This document shows positions 1 through 11,787 of a DNA stretch of 64,000 nucleotides, in pieces; positions within the stretch are counted from its first letter, which is position 1; the number at the start of each line of letters is the position of its first letter. This DNA comes from Balamuthia mandrillaris (lineage: Eukaryota; Discosea; Longamoebia; Balamuthiidae): NCBI GenBank assembly GCA_031835245.1, contig JAVKOQ010000015.1:150001-214000 (forward strand), read 5' to 3'. The position numbers were made by a program, and so were the translations under genes. The notes beneath the pieces were generated by a model. That model did not search any database, was not told the DNA's origin, and was given only the letters and a program-made list of their open reading frames with translations.

Positions 1-1
1 T

Positions 2-295
2 ACTCCCTCCGATGAGGAAGACGAGACTGGAGAGCTTACAGACAAACAGCAAGAAGAAGAGGAGGCCGTCCACGGGTCTGTTGTGGAGGAGAAAGCAAGA
101 GGCACATGGACCGAAGAGGACGGAAAGGTCATATTACAGGGCAGAGGCTGCAGAAAAGTTACCAACGCAACTTTTGATTCCCCCAAAGAGATCAACCGGC
201 AAAAAGTTGTGCAAAACAATGACAAATGGATCCACAAAGGTATTCTCGACATCACAGGTTGGCAGCGAAGAGAACTTGAAGAAGAACAACAGTAA
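2..295 (+). CDS. 3' end of an unrecognised gene (partial)
   Basis: An open frame runs from the window edge to a TAA at 293-295, about 97 codons with no start inside the window. It begins with an acidic stretch (EEDETGELTDKQQEEEE) and ends with a mixed-charge part holding GTWTEEDGKVILQGRG and a final RRELEEEQQ. The acidic-to-structured composition looks coding, while the overlapping alternative frames read as basic, low-complexity peptides. The gene is convergent with the kinase gene that ends at 390. I do not recognise the family. The AT-rich stretch around 310-350 probably holds its polyadenylation signal. Confidence 0.5.
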   Translation, partial: TPSDEEDETGELTDKQQEEEEAVHGSVVEEKARGTWTEEDGKVILQGRGCRKVTNATFDSPKEINRQKVVQNNDKWIHKGILDITGWQRRELEEEQQ

Positions 296-389
296 ACAAG
301 AGAAAAAGACTGAATAAAAAAACGAGACTTGTATAAAAAAAACAATTTTTGGGCTGGGTACAAAAGCGCAGTCTACAAGGAATAAGGGT

Positions 390-2789
390 TCACTTGCTCC
401 CCTTTGTCTTTTTCTTGTCAAGGCCGATGTTGTGGAAGCTGCTGCTGATGTAGGCATCCTGCGAGACAGGGTTGAAGATGTAGTCAAAGACAGAGCCCGC
501 TCCACATGGACGCTTCAATCCCAATGCTTCGCTTGTTTCTGTGGAAGCAAAAAGATAGAATGTGAGCAAAGCGAGGGAGGAGGCGGGAGCGGGGATAGCA
601 CCTTTGATGAGCGTTTCGAGGTCAGGATACGTTTGCGGTTCGTTGTTTATCTTTATCACGAAGCCATGTTCCGCTTTGAAGAAACGTTGGTGTTGGACCT
701 GCCGTTCGTCGTTGATTTTGCTGATGGCGAGTGCTTTCGGTTCTTGCCCGCTCATTCTCACCAAAAAGTCTCCTGGATTTGCGCCTGCTAGTTGTAAACG
801 CTTTCCAGCTTCTTGGGCTGAGGTTGGTCCATGGAAGTATCTGTTTTGTGCATTCAAGAGAAGAATGAGAACAAGACAAAAGAATGATGTTAAGAGAAGC
901 GAGCAAAATAAAGAATGGTACAATACCCTGCTCGACAAACAGCTTCGAACTAAACATAAACAAAAAAAGATCAGTAAAAGAAAAGAGAGGGCACCCAAAG
1001 AAAGAAGATACCTTGTTGATAATATCAACGCCCTTTAGGGGACCAAATATGAGCAGAAAGTTGCCAAAGGCCTCCGCTTTCACAATAACTCGTTTTCTCT
1101 CCGACGTGGTCAAATCAGACAGCTCAGTGGCTTTTGAGACAATGTTAAGCTACGCGAGCGCTCACGTGAGAGAGAGGGAGAGGGAGATGGAGAGAGAGAG
1201 AGAGAGAGAGGCGAAGAAGAGAGAGCCAACCAATCATCGCTTCAAGGCATTTGCAAGCAGAACTTTCAAGTTCATGATGAGTGCCCTTCTTTGCATTCAA
1301 GGCATTGATTAAAGTATCCCAATGAATGTAAGTAGGATAGTAATCGCTGACAGCCTCTTTCTCTACTATCTTTCTACTTTTCCATAACTTCCTTCCACTC
1401 TCATCTGTTATCAGCGAGTTGATAATAATTTCGTTCAGCCTTGTGATCACAGTCTCGAAGCTCGGTCTATTTTTAGAAGTGAGCTTCACAGAAAGAAGAG
1501 AAGGGAAGATGAAGAAAAACATTAAATACCTCTTGGCAGGATTGGGATGCCAACATTCACGAATCAAACCAGCGACATCAACAGGAATAGTGTCGGTGAT
1601 TTCAGGACGGTAATGGTCGTCAATGACCAAGTCACAGAACCTCTCAAAGGAAGTAATGCCTTGGAATGGAGTTTCTCTTGTCCACAGCTGATATATGTTT
1701 TTTTGACCATCTTAGAAGAAAGAAAATAAATATATAACAAACGAACAAACCTCCCACAAAATAAGGCCATAGGCATAAACATCAGAGGCTTCGTTGTGGT
1801 TGCAACCTTCCAAGATTTCAGGGGCCATCCAAATGGGGCTGCCCACAGCTTTTGTGTTTGGAGGAGCGTGAGGATCTACCGGCTCTGCATTGGAGAGGAG
1901 GAAAAATATTAAAAAGATGAGGAAATTGCAATACTAGGAAGGAACAAGAAAGGAACAAAGAAAAGAAAGAATGGAAACAACAAGAACGAAAGAAATACCT
2001 TTTATACAGGACAAACCGAAATCGCAAACTTTAACATTAAACGCAGAGTCCACCTTTAGAAAAGAAGAAGAAAAGGAGAAGCAGAAAGAAGAATGAGCTC
2101 AAGAAACAAAAATGCTATGAGGAGATCAAATACCAGAATGTTGGCAGGCTTCAAGTCCCGGTGCACTATTGGTGGCTCCAAACAATGAAGCCAGTTACAT
2201 CCTGCATACATCACCAACTGACATGTTATTCTTGCTTGAAAATAAAGAGAAGAGATGATCAGGAGAGAAGAGGAAAAGAGAGAACGACAAAACGAGATAT
2301 AGAAGAGAAAACTTAGAAGAAAAGAGAAGAGAAAAGCGTGAAGAAGGGACTGAGAAAAGAGAGACGAAAGAAGGAGAGGGCATAGGGCAAAGAAGAAGTG
2401 AACTAATAACTCGCCTTTGGCAATTCCTTTGGCGATCTTAAGCCGGTCCTCCAGGGTGAGCAACAAGTCTTGCTTATGAATAACAGCGTCAAGGCTGCTC
2501 CCGTCAATAAACTCCATCACCAAACTCAAGTGCTCCGGTTCGGTGCAAACGCCCATGAAAAGAAGGAGGCAGGGGTGCCTCAAGCGGCTCATGATCATGA
2601 CCTCCTTCTTCAGCTCCTCCACTTTTTCATGGCTGTTGACGAGGTCCTGTTTGTGCAAGTGCTTGATGGCGACGAGTTGGCCCCTGCAGATGCCTTTATA
2701 AACGGTTCCGAAAGTGCCTTTGGCGACCGGCTCTCCCAACTGTAACTCTGAGCTCTTTATTATAGTTTTTTCCTGTGTGTAACGCCAAA

Positions 2790-2845
<56 letters not shown>

Positions 2846-3280
2846 AGGCCATACGGTGATCCTTTTGACAAAAGAACAACAGAAAATGAAAAGAAAAAAA
2901 AAACATACCCAACTTTGTTCAGAGTCGCTTCCGGCGGTCGTTGCTTTCGCTTTGGTCCTCTTTTCTTTTTTGCCTTTGGTCTTGTGCTTGTCTTTTTTGT
3001 CGCTCATCTTCTTCTTCCGTTTATATTGTTGTTGATCTTCTTCTTCTCCGAACCGATAGACTGGCACCAGGCTAGCGTTACACTGAAGAGAGAACAACAA
3101 AAATGTGTTTTTTCAAAAAAAACAAACAACAAATAACAAATAAGAATAAAAACTTGTGCCATTTTGTTTTTGTTTTTATTAGTCGCTTAATTAATCAAGT
3201 TTTACTTACATCTTTTGCCCCTCCCCGATTCGCACTCGCTGTGCTGACGCCATGCTAATCGTTGCTATGTACATCGCCAT
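390..3280 (-). CDS. SHK-type protein kinase with C-terminal SH2 domain
   Basis: Seen: a short basic Lys-rich N-terminus, a protein kinase domain, then an SH2 domain at the C-terminus. Kinase motifs are GTFGTVYKG (glycine loop), VAIKHL (ATP lysine), HRDLKPANILV (catalytic loop), CDFGLS (DFG) and a substrate-loop segment GSPIWMAPEIL. The SH2 part has YFHGPTSAQEAG and GDFLVRMSG with the phosphotyrosine-binding Arg. About seven exons are split by short introns, several with CT-rich sense strands. The first exon probably starts at ATG 3280 or 3253 and joins at about 3070 to an exon beginning LVPVYRFGEEED. Known: kinase-then-SH2 order defines the SHK family of Dictyostelium, tyrosine-kinase-like enzymes that act at the membrane in chemotaxis and phagocytosis. 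Inferred: a phosphotyrosine-reading signalling kinase. Only about 50 bp separate its start from the stop of the upstream gene. Confidence 0.88.
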
Positions 3281-3330
3281 ATTCAGCTGATGTCACCACC
3301 GATGGTTGCGACTGGGAGGAGGGCACGGTT

Positions 3331-4960
3331 TCACCCATGCGAGGTGGGGGCTGCTGCGGAAGAAGAAGAAGAAGACGATGAAGATGAAGAAGCAGAAGAG
3401 GAAGAAGCAGAAGAAGAAGAATTTATCCCACTGCTGAGATGGAATTGAAGGCTGGGCCGCCATACGCTCATAAGCATGGATTGCCACTGTTGCTTGGGGT
3501 TGGATTGGCTTTGTTTGTTGGTAGGAGCTTGTGAAGAAGAGGAAGCAGGCGAGGGTGTCACAGGGGTTGGCGTGTTGGCTGGCCGAAAAGAAAGCGATGC
3601 GACGGAGGAAGAAGAGGAAGAAGGTTGGTTCTGTTTTTGCTTGATCAACTTGCAAAGATTTTGCAACCGAGCTTGCAGGCGTTGTTCGCCACCTTCACTG
3701 CTGTTGCTATTGAAATCCTCTGTTGTTGTGATAACCGTTGAAGAAGAGAATGAAGTTGAGGATGCTAAAGGAGGAGTGGTTGGTAACGACGAGGACGGGG
3801 AAGAAGATGAAGAGGATGATGATGAAGAAGAAGACGAAGGAGATGGTAAAGAGGCTGAAGTTATAGTGGATGGAGTAGGTGATGAAAGCTCTGACGGAAA
3901 AAAGGCGGCGTGTCCCACCATCGATGGGAACGTATAAGCCGGCGTGGCAGCAGCTCGAACGGTTGCCGAGCCGTTATCCGCAACGGCAGCTGTAGCAGGA
4001 ACGGGAACAGTTATAGCGGAGTCACCTATTATAGTGGTTGCAGTTGTGGCTGCAAGATTGTCGTGGGTGGCAGCACCATCAGTAGGAAGAGAAGGAGAAG
4101 GGTTGTTGTGGTTAGTAGAGGCGGCGTAGGGGGACGAGGGGACAGAAGGAACAGGAAAATGGGCGGATGAAGGAGAAGACAAGAAGGAAGAGGATTCTCC
4201 TTCTTCTCCCCCTTCATCCTCCTCCCCTTTCTTAGGAGTTCGTTCTTGTTGTTGTGGATAGTAACCTTCATTTGTGGAGAAAGAGGAGAAGAGCACATGA
4301 GGACGCAGCATGCGGCGATGACGTTGAATGTATTCCTCATCCTGGAGATACAGCAGCAGGTGGAGCACTGTTTGGTCATTGCTGTGGATGGTCACTCCCA
4401 AATACTCATCTCTCTTCCTTTCCACTTCGCAAACGTGAACATATTTTCTGAGTTTTCGCTGTGCCTTATCTCGAAGACCTGGTAGTGGAGGAGAAGAGAG
4501 GAAGAAAAGAAGAGAAAAGAGAAAAGGAAAGATAAACGAAATGTGCTTAGTAAGTTGTTAAGATTCCTTTTGTGGATTGAAAGGGTACCAAGCAGGACCA
4601 GGGTGTCCGCCTGAAGGGCATACACCGAAGTTTTGTAAGCATGGTAAAAGGTATAGGGTAACAACGTCTTCCAATACTCGAGGCTGCTGTGCTTAAAGGA
4701 GCGAAGGGCCAACAACACTTCCATCAAACTTTCCTTGTCCTGAACGGTGGCTGTCGGGCGTGAAATGGTTTGTCGTCTCAGTTTTGCAACGATCAGCGCG
4801 CATTTGATGTGATAGATCTGTGATGCTATGGAGAGGATGGCGTGTCTGCTCTCAATCTTGTGCGGCACTAACTTCGAAAGCTCTGGCTTGCCTTTCTCAT
4901 CGTAAACTCTCTGCCACAGACAACACAATTTCAAGGTAAGGAGACAGAGAAATGCGAGAG

Positions 4961-5005
<45 letters not shown>

Positions 5006-6791
5006 AAGAGAGAAAGGCAAAAGAGAGAAGAGGGTGAAGCAAAAATCAAACCGAGAGAAGGCCAGTTGGACTCAAATAACAAGGTTTCTTCTTCATCTCT
5101 TGGAATTCCTCCATCAAAGTGACAGCATCTTGTATCGATGTGATGTTGGTACCAGAAGTTTTAATGGCCACAAATCGACTGTAGAGTTCGCTGTTGATGG
5201 CGCCAATGGAATGGCATAACCGTTGAACTCTGTTGAGACATTCTTGCAACCGACGACCATTGAGAAAACCAGGTGCGTGTATGAACAGGAAGACGCAAAG
5301 AACGATCATGCCCTCTGCCATGGAATAGGTATAATATTTTGGGTCCAACGAGTCCATGATGAGCAACGCTCTGCGAAAAAACTTCTCTGCCACTGCTTGG
5401 TTTAACAGTTGAGCTGCACCTATAATAATATAATAATGAAGAAGAAAGAGGTGAGCAAAAGAGCACAAAGAAAAAAAATGAGAAGTAAGATAAGCAACCA
5501 CAAAAGAGAAAGAAGAACAAAACAAACCAAGAGCAAGGGCAACATGCACGCAAAACGAAAGAGGCAGTTCCTCGGTGTGCAACTCCGAGTCCTCATGGCC
5601 CAAAACGTGCCGTATGTTGGGAGCGTAAAAGGTGCTGGGGTCCAGTGGCATGAATAAATACATCTCCTCCACATACTTCTTAATGTATTGAGAGATAAGG
5701 GAGGAGCCATGAAGGTAAACATCTGTGCTAAAGTTACCACAACCTACAATCCCCCTTCTTGCTCGTTTGACTACTATTTCTCCGCTTTCTTCCGGTCGGT
5801 CGTCTTCTTCCCCCTCTCCTTCGTTCCTTACTTTCTCTTGCCATCTACGAGAGTGTTGTTCCGACAGAAAGACTATCTTTCTCTTGCTTGCTGCTACATC
5901 TTGGGTTGATCGGTGGAGATACTGTTGTTGTGGCGGTAGCTGTGATTGAGGCGATGGAAATTGAACCAGGTTTAGAGGTGGGGATGAGAGGGATAGAGAC
6001 GAAGATGGAGACAAAGAAAGAGGACTGGGAGGCGTAGTCAAGTCTGGTGGATGATGTGGATGTGGATGAGGAATAATAGGGGGTGATGAGGGAGCAGAAG
6101 GACAACAACATTCAACGCAACAACAATCAGAACAACAAGCATAGCATTCCTCAGCTGGTTGTAGTTCTTCCGATGTTTGTGGTGGTCGCAGTGGCGGTTG
6201 TGGTGGTAGTGGGTAGTGGGAAGGTATTTGTTGTGGCTTTTGTCGTGGTAGTGGCTGGGACGGTGAAGCAACAAGCTCATCGAGCAATGGCGGAGTGTAG
6301 TAAGAAGAGCAAGAGGAAGAGGAAGGCAAGGGAATGGCTGTGTCTTCCACAAGGCTCAGAGCAGCCTCTACCACTCCTTCTTGTGACGCAAAATGTGGCT
6401 GTCGGGTGGCTGGTTGGGAGGATGAAGCAGGGTAGGGTCGTCGTGGTTGCGGTTGTTGAGCGTGGTGACGATTGCTAGGGTACGTGGCTGAACTGTGATA
6501 AAGGTACTCTTCAGCTGCTTCTTCGGTGAGTCGTACCCTTCCTCTCTCTTCTTCTATTGATGTTGGAGGAGGAGCGTAATAGGAGTTGTGCACGGCTGGC
6601 GCTACCACGCTAGTTCCTCCGGACGGGCGTTGTTGCGGCTGCGAGAGTGAAAGTGGTGGCTGTGGGGACAAGGCGGCAGGAAAGTGGTGCGCGTGAAGAG
6701 GAGGCTTGAAGCGGTGATGCTGTTGGGGATCTACCCTTCTCCCTTCGGTCCTCTTCCGTAGCTCCGCTATGCTTTCGTTCTGGAAGTACAT
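3331..6791 (-). CDS. Pro/Ser-rich protein with helical core, paralogue A
   Basis: Four exons. Exon 1 (about 6791-5530) begins MYFQNESIAELRK and encodes a long Pro/Gln/Ser-rich region with a short Cys cluster (ECYACCSDCCCVECCC). It then enters a conserved part with FMPLDPSTFYAPNIRHVLGH. Exon 2 (about 5420-5050) has NQAVAEKFFRRALLIMDS and ends LSPTGLLSV. Exon 3 (about 4916-4590) has ASQIYHIKCALIVAKLRR. Exon 4 holds a conserved block (GVTIHSNDQTVLHLLLYLQD) and a Ser-rich tail ending near 3331. The helical core (ALGAAQLLNQ...YTYSMAEG...) vaguely recalls the middle homology region of fungal zinc-cluster transcription factors, but I see no Zn2Cys6 motif, so that is a weak inference. It is a tandem paralogue of the gene at 7524-10616, with the same exon layout and closely matching core sequence. 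Confidence 0.8.
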
Positions 6792-7523
6792 GTTTCCCTG
6801 GTCCGCCCTTGCAAACACAAACACAAACACTAACACAAAAATTGAAAAAGGATCAGAAAAACAACAACAACAAAAAAAAGCAAAAACAGAAGCAAAAGGG
6901 TAGGAAAGATGAAACGGATGATTGATTTTTTTTTTTTGTTTTCAAGGCAAAGGGATGAATACAAATGGATAGCTACCTCATGCAAGTGCTACTCTCTTTC
7001 GTCGATGAAAGCTGAAAGCTGCTGCTGCTACTCGGTTTTGCTACTTTATTTCTTTTTCAACCTACTAACCAACGAACGACGGACAGTCAACCAAAAAAAA
7101 AAAATAATAATAGAAAAGAAAAGGAAGAAAGAAAAACAACAGAGCTACAAAAATTAGAATTTTTCTTTTTTTGCGCTAAACGGGGACAAGTTGGGGGTCG
7201 GGTAATTTTTTTGATCTACGGGAATTTGAATATCCAATCAAAGAGGGGAAATATTTACAAGGCAACCAATCGTTAATCAAAAAGTATAGATCATTCCACT
7301 TCGGAAAAATTGTGAAGGGAAAGGTAATTGTCGCAATGGCCTTTCCTTTTTTTGTTCGTTATGCCGTTATGGCCACCAACAGGTGTATTGGTCAATAATC
7401 TATGGGCGCCTCATTCGCCGCAACAACAAAGGGGTTTCTTAGTTCTGTATTGTTCCAGTCAAAAAAAAAAAAGAAAATCAAAGAAAAAAATCCCCCAAGA
7501 AAACAAACCTGAACAGGAAGAGG
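6792..7523. other. Intergenic spacer between the tandem paralogues
   Basis: This holds the promoter of paralogue A and the 3' flank of paralogue B. It is AT-rich, with A and T homopolymers (6930-6940, 7097-7110) and a CAACCAATCG stretch near 7264. I see no convincing gene. Short open frames such as 6909-7157 are rich in Phe, Tyr and Lys, as expected of AT-rich noncoding DNA. Confidence 0.5.
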
Positions 7524-10500
7524 TTATTTGGCTCTAGCAGAGGAGGAAGAAGAAGAGGAGGAAGACGAAGACGAAGACGAAGACGAAGCAGAAGAGGAGG
7601 AGGCAGTAGATAATGAGGGCGAAGAAGAATTGGAGGGATCTCTTCCGCTAGTGATATGGAACTGAAGGCCGGGCTTCCACACGCTCGTAAGCACAGATTG
7701 CCAGTTCTGTTGCTGTTGTTGTTGTTGGGCTGGAGAAGAATGAGCTATGGAAGCAGGAGTTTGTTGTTTCTTTATCAGCTCGCAAAGATTTTGCAACCGA
7801 TCTTGTAGGCATTTTTCACCACTGCTGGTATGTTCTGTGGATGAAGCAGAAGATGTTGAAACAGAAGATGCTGAAGGAGGTGATGAAGAAGATCCAACTC
7901 TTATAGATGGTGGGGCAGAAGGATAGAAAGCGGCGTGCCCTACCATTGATAAGGTGAATGGCGGCGATGCGGAAGATGAAGAATGATGGGAAGGAGCAGC
8001 AGCAAAGGATGACGAAGGAGAGGAAGAGGAGGAATGAGAGAGAGGAAGGAGTGGTGAAGAGGAACTAATGGATCGTAAAGAAGGAGAAGATGAGAAGGAG
8101 GAAGATCCTCCAGCATCATCAATGTTCGTTGGATGTTGACCATTAAGTAGTGCATTGCTTGGATATGAGGAATAATCATCCTCAGAGAAGCGCATCTTAC
8201 GATAGGCAGGAAAAAATTTGTTGGTGTGACGCAAAATGCGGCGGTGCCGTTGAAGGTACTCCTCATCCTGAAGCAGCAGCAGCAAGTTTAGCACCGTTTG
8301 ATCGTTGCTTAGAACGGTAAAACCCAAATACTCTTTTAGATTTCTTTCCACTTCGCAGACGTGAACATATTTTCGAAGTTTTCTATGCACTTTTTCTTGA
8401 AGCCCTGCAAAAACCAATTCAAAATGTTATCAAAAACATGCAAAGTAAATAATGATGATGAAAGCAAATAAACTTAGGTACCAAGCACAAGTAAAGTTTC
8501 GGCCTGAAGGGCAAGAATCGAAGTCCTATATGAATGGATGATGGCATGGGGCAACAACGGCTTCCAGTACTCAAGGCTGCTACGGTTGAAGGAACGAAGG
8601 GCCAGCAATACCTCCATCAGGCTTTCCTTGTCCACCATTCGATTTGATCCTGTTATGGTCTGTCGACGCAATTTTGCGACTATCAATGCACATTTGATAT
8701 GGTAAATCTGTGATGCCATGGAAAGGATGGCCTGTCGAGTTTCCATTGTATGAGGCACCAGCTTGGAAAGCTCTGGGTTACCACTATTGTCATATGCTCT
8801 CTACAAAAAAAAAGTGAGAGAGGAGCGAGAGAGAAGGCAGAGAAAATGAAACAGGAAAGAGAGGGAAGCAAAATCAAACCGAGAGAAGGCCAGTTGGACT
8901 CAAATAACAAGGTTTCCTTTTCATCTCTTGGAATTCCTCCATTAAAGTGACAGCGTCTTGCACGGTCGTGATGTTGGCAGCAGAAGTTTTAATGGCCACA
9001 AATCGACTGTAGAGTTCACTGTTGATGGCGCCAATGGAGTGGCATAACCGTTGAACTCTGTTGAGACATTCATCGAAACGCCGACCGTTGACAAATCCCG
9101 GTGCATGTATGACGAGGAAGACGCAGAGCACCAGTATGCCCTCCGCCATGGAATAAGTATAGTATTTGGCGTTCACAGAGTCCAAAATGTTGAGTGCTCT
9201 GCGAAAGAACTTGTCTGCTACTGTCTGGTTCAACAGCTGGGCTGCTCCTAATATTTTTTTTAAGTTAGTGATTAAAAGAGAGAGAAAGAGGGAGCGAGAG
9301 GAGAGAGAACCAAGAGCAAGGGCAACATGAACACATAACGAAAGCGGAAGTTCCTCGGCATGCAGCTCCGAGTCCTCGTGGCCCAAAACGTGCCGTATGT
9401 TGGGAGCGTAAAAGGTGCTGGGGTCCAGTGGCATGAACAAGTAGATCTGGTCCACGTATTTGTTGATGCACTGGGCAACGATAGAAGAGTTATGAAAGTA
9501 AACGTCTGTGCTAAAGTTGCCGCTATCAACAACCTCATTCCTTGCTCGCTTAAACGCTGTTGGTCTTCTTTCATGCGTTGGTTCATATTCTCCTTCTTTC
9601 TCGGTGTGCTTCTCCTGCGGCTTCGCTTCTTGCCACTCACGCACACGTTGCACCGTCTTTCGCTTGCCGACTGCCATCTCTGCAAACGATATAGACCTGT
9701 CATATGGTTGTTGCGGTGGTGTTGGCGCTGCTGATTGAATTGGCGTTCGTTTAGAGTCAGGTGGGGAGCGGAGAGCAGAACGCGGTAGATCAGGACGAGG
9801 TGGAAGAGGAGGCGGAGAAAAAGGCAAAGGAGGAGTGGAAGAAAGCCGCGGAGGAGAGGATGAAAGAGGAGAAGATGAAGGAAGACAACAATCAATGCTG
9901 CATTCTTCATTCAACGTTCGAAGTTGTGGTCGTAGTTGAGGAGGTGGTTCCGGTTGTGGCTGTATTCGTCCACGTTGTTGTTGGTGGTGTGGTGGTCCAT
10001 GTTGTAATTGTGTATGTGGCGGTCGAGAAGGAGACGAAAAGTCACCAAAGAACGGAGGATTGTGGTAGTAGGCTGAAGACGGGGGAGGTGCCGTTTCTTC
10101 CGCAAAGCTCAAAGCAGCATCTATAACTCGCTCCTGTGAAGTAAAGTGCCGCTGTCTGGTGGACAATGGTTGTGGTGGTTGTGGTGATCGAGGTGTTGTG
10201 TTGTTGTCGTAGTCGTAGTAGCAGAGGGAACGGTAGTAAGCAGCTTCGTCCTGCTGCTTCTCTACCTCCTCTTCGTAGCAGTGGAAGCCTTCACGACCCG
10301 CTTGTGGTTGAAAATAATAACCAAAAGAATAGTTTAGTGCTGCTTCTTGTTCGTCTTCTTCTTCTTCTTCTTTTTCTTCTCGTTGTTCTACTGCAGAAAC
10401 GTAGTAAGGAGGAGGAGCAGTTTGTAGATGTCTTGAATGAAGAGAGTATTGATATATTTGTTGTGGTGGGGGTTGAGAGGAGGGAGGAGAAGGAGGAGGA

Positions 10501-10616
10501 GGCAGAGAAGATGATTTCGATGGGAGAGGCAGTGGGTGGCGGTATTGATGGTAACAGTCTGCTCTCCCGAGAGGATCGGTGCTGCTTCGACGAAGCTCTG
10601 CGTCCTGAAAGTACAT
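7524..10616 (-). CDS. Pro/Ser-rich protein with helical core, paralogue B
   Basis: Tandem paralogue of the gene at 3331-6791, with the same four-exon plan. The start MYFQDAELRRSS matches MYFQNESIAELRK of paralogue A. The core carries FMPLDPSTFYAPNIRHVLGH and GRRFDECLNRVQRLCHSIG, nearly identical to the other copy. The N-terminal Pro-rich and C-terminal Ser-rich parts have diverged, and the tail conserves only SVWKPGLQFHITSG before a poly-Ser run. Exon 1 is about 10616-9310, exon 2 about 9247-8880, exon 3 about 8800-8480 and exon 4 about 8405-7524. I chose the ATG at 10616 because it aligns with the paralogue; an in-frame ATG at 10631 sits right at the edge of a long A run. Function unknown; nuclear regulator is only a guess. 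Fast-evolving tails around a fixed core suggest a duplicated gene kept by selection. Confidence 0.8.
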
Positions 10617-10628
10617 CTTGACCCACAC

Positions 10629-10629
<1 letters not shown>

Positions 10630-10696
<67 letters not shown>
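10630..10696 (+). repeat. Poly(A) run of 67 bases
   Basis: An unbroken run of A at 10630-10696 on the plus strand (T on the sense strand of paralogue B). It ends 14 bp from that gene's chosen start codon, so it lies in the 5' UTR or core promoter. The length may be inexact in the assembly. Confidence 0.95.
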
Positions 10697-10699
<3 letters not shown>

Positions 10700-11074
10700 G
10701 AAAGAATCAATTTTTTCCAACGATGAAAAGATGATATTTTTTTTTGTTGCAAAAAAAATAAAAAATAAAGAACAAGAGCGGTACCTTCAGAAACAACAGG
10801 AAACTACAGGAAAAAGAGCAACCAACGCTGCAGTACCCTTTAAAAAAAAGAGAGAGAAACGTTGTTTTTGGTCAGCGGTGAAATCAAATACGCGAGAAAG
10901 CGAGAGAGAGAAGAGTAGCAGAGAGAGAGAGAGAAACACGCACGCTGTGCAGTGGTGGTGGGTGGGTGGGCTTGACGGCACGATGAGAAAACACCGTGCA
11001 GGCTCTCCGCGCTTTCCGGTGTTTCCGTAGCAACAGGGGGTTGTGCGTTTTCGAGAAAATGAATTGATGGCTGT

Positions 11075-11285
11075 TTTTGTGGGATCGACAATCGATCTGG
11101 GCCTAGCAACCAACGCCTTGGCCAATGAACAATCATATGAAAGATTTTGTGGGATCGACAATCGATCTGGGCCTAGCAACCAACGCCTTGGCCAATGAAC
11201 AATCATATGAAAGATTTTGTGGGATCGACAATCGATCTGGGCCTAGCAACCAACGCCTTGGCCAATGAACAATCATATGAAAGAT
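11075..11285. repeat. Three perfect tandem copies of a 70 bp unit
   Basis: GGGATCGACAATCGATCTGG begins at 11081, 11151 and 11221, giving a period of exactly 70. The copies are identical over the shared length. Each unit contains ATCGACAATCGAT (near palindrome), CCAACGCCTTGG (imperfect palindrome), GGCCAATG (CCAAT-box like) and ATCATATGA. The array lies between the divergent paralogue B (start 10616) and a possible small plus-strand gene at 11311, so a promoter/enhancer role is plausible. Perfect identity implies recent expansion. Confidence 0.95.
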
Positions 11286-11310
11286 GGGTTAAAGATCCAA
11301 TCTGAAAAAA

Positions 11311-11532
11311 ATGGCGTGGGAGGAGGATGTCCGTGTGGAAGCCTGCTGGTTCTTTTTCTGCTTGTGCTTTCTTCTCGCTTTCTTTGTCCTTCATTATTCG
11401 CTGTTCTTTGCCATTTCTTTAACAGAAGAAAATAGGAACAATCCTTCGCAGCAGCCTTCTTTGGCGTTGATGGAGTTATCCAAAGGTCAGGTTATTATTT
11501 CTGATTTTAGCCTTGTTCGCTTCTTCTTCTAA
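11311..11532 (+). CDS. Possible small single-pass membrane protein
   Basis: An open frame of 73 codons starts 26 bp after the 70 bp array, MAWEEDVRVEACW, followed by a hydrophobic stretch (FFFCLCFLLAFFVLHYSLFF) and a short polar tail. Only the acidic N-terminus, the transmembrane-like segment and the position next to a promoter-like array argue for it. A donor-like GGTCAGGT near 11485 could mean that the gene continues in another exon. No family recognised. Confidence 0.25.
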   Translation: MAWEEDVRVEACWFFFCLCFLLAFFVLHYSLFFAISLTEENRNNPSQQPSLALMELSKGQVIISDFSLVRFFF

Positions 11533-11681
11533 CTAACCACAATCCCCATTAACCAAACGTAACAAAACGTGTTAAAGTGCAAAGACTAGCAGTCCTCTAA
11601 CTTCCCACGCTCTGGAAAGCAAGAAACTCTTTCTACCCCCCCTCACAACCATTCCTTACCTGCAACCTTTCTCTTCGCGTG

Positions 11682-11733
<52 letters not shown>

Positions 11734-11787
11734 CTTTATTCTCTCGCTGCTACTTGGGCAAGAAGGAAAGGAAGCAAAGAGGTTTGA
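11533..11787. repeat. Intergenic with a CT microsatellite
   Basis: The 255 bp before the 3' end of the thrombospondin-repeat gene holds an almost uninterrupted (CT)n run at about 11684-11734 and otherwise unremarkable AT-rich sequence. Confidence 0.85.

Noticed and set aside
3331-10616. Zn2Cys6 fungal-type transcription factors
   Set aside because: The Cys clusters (ECYACCSDCCCVECCC, CSIDCC) do not have the six-Cys spacing, and only the helical core is faintly similar.
11075-11285. CRISPR-like or other spaced-repeat array
   Set aside because: The units are contiguous with no unique spacers; it is a plain tandem repeat. The same holds for 30388-30684, whose spacers are A-rich repeats.
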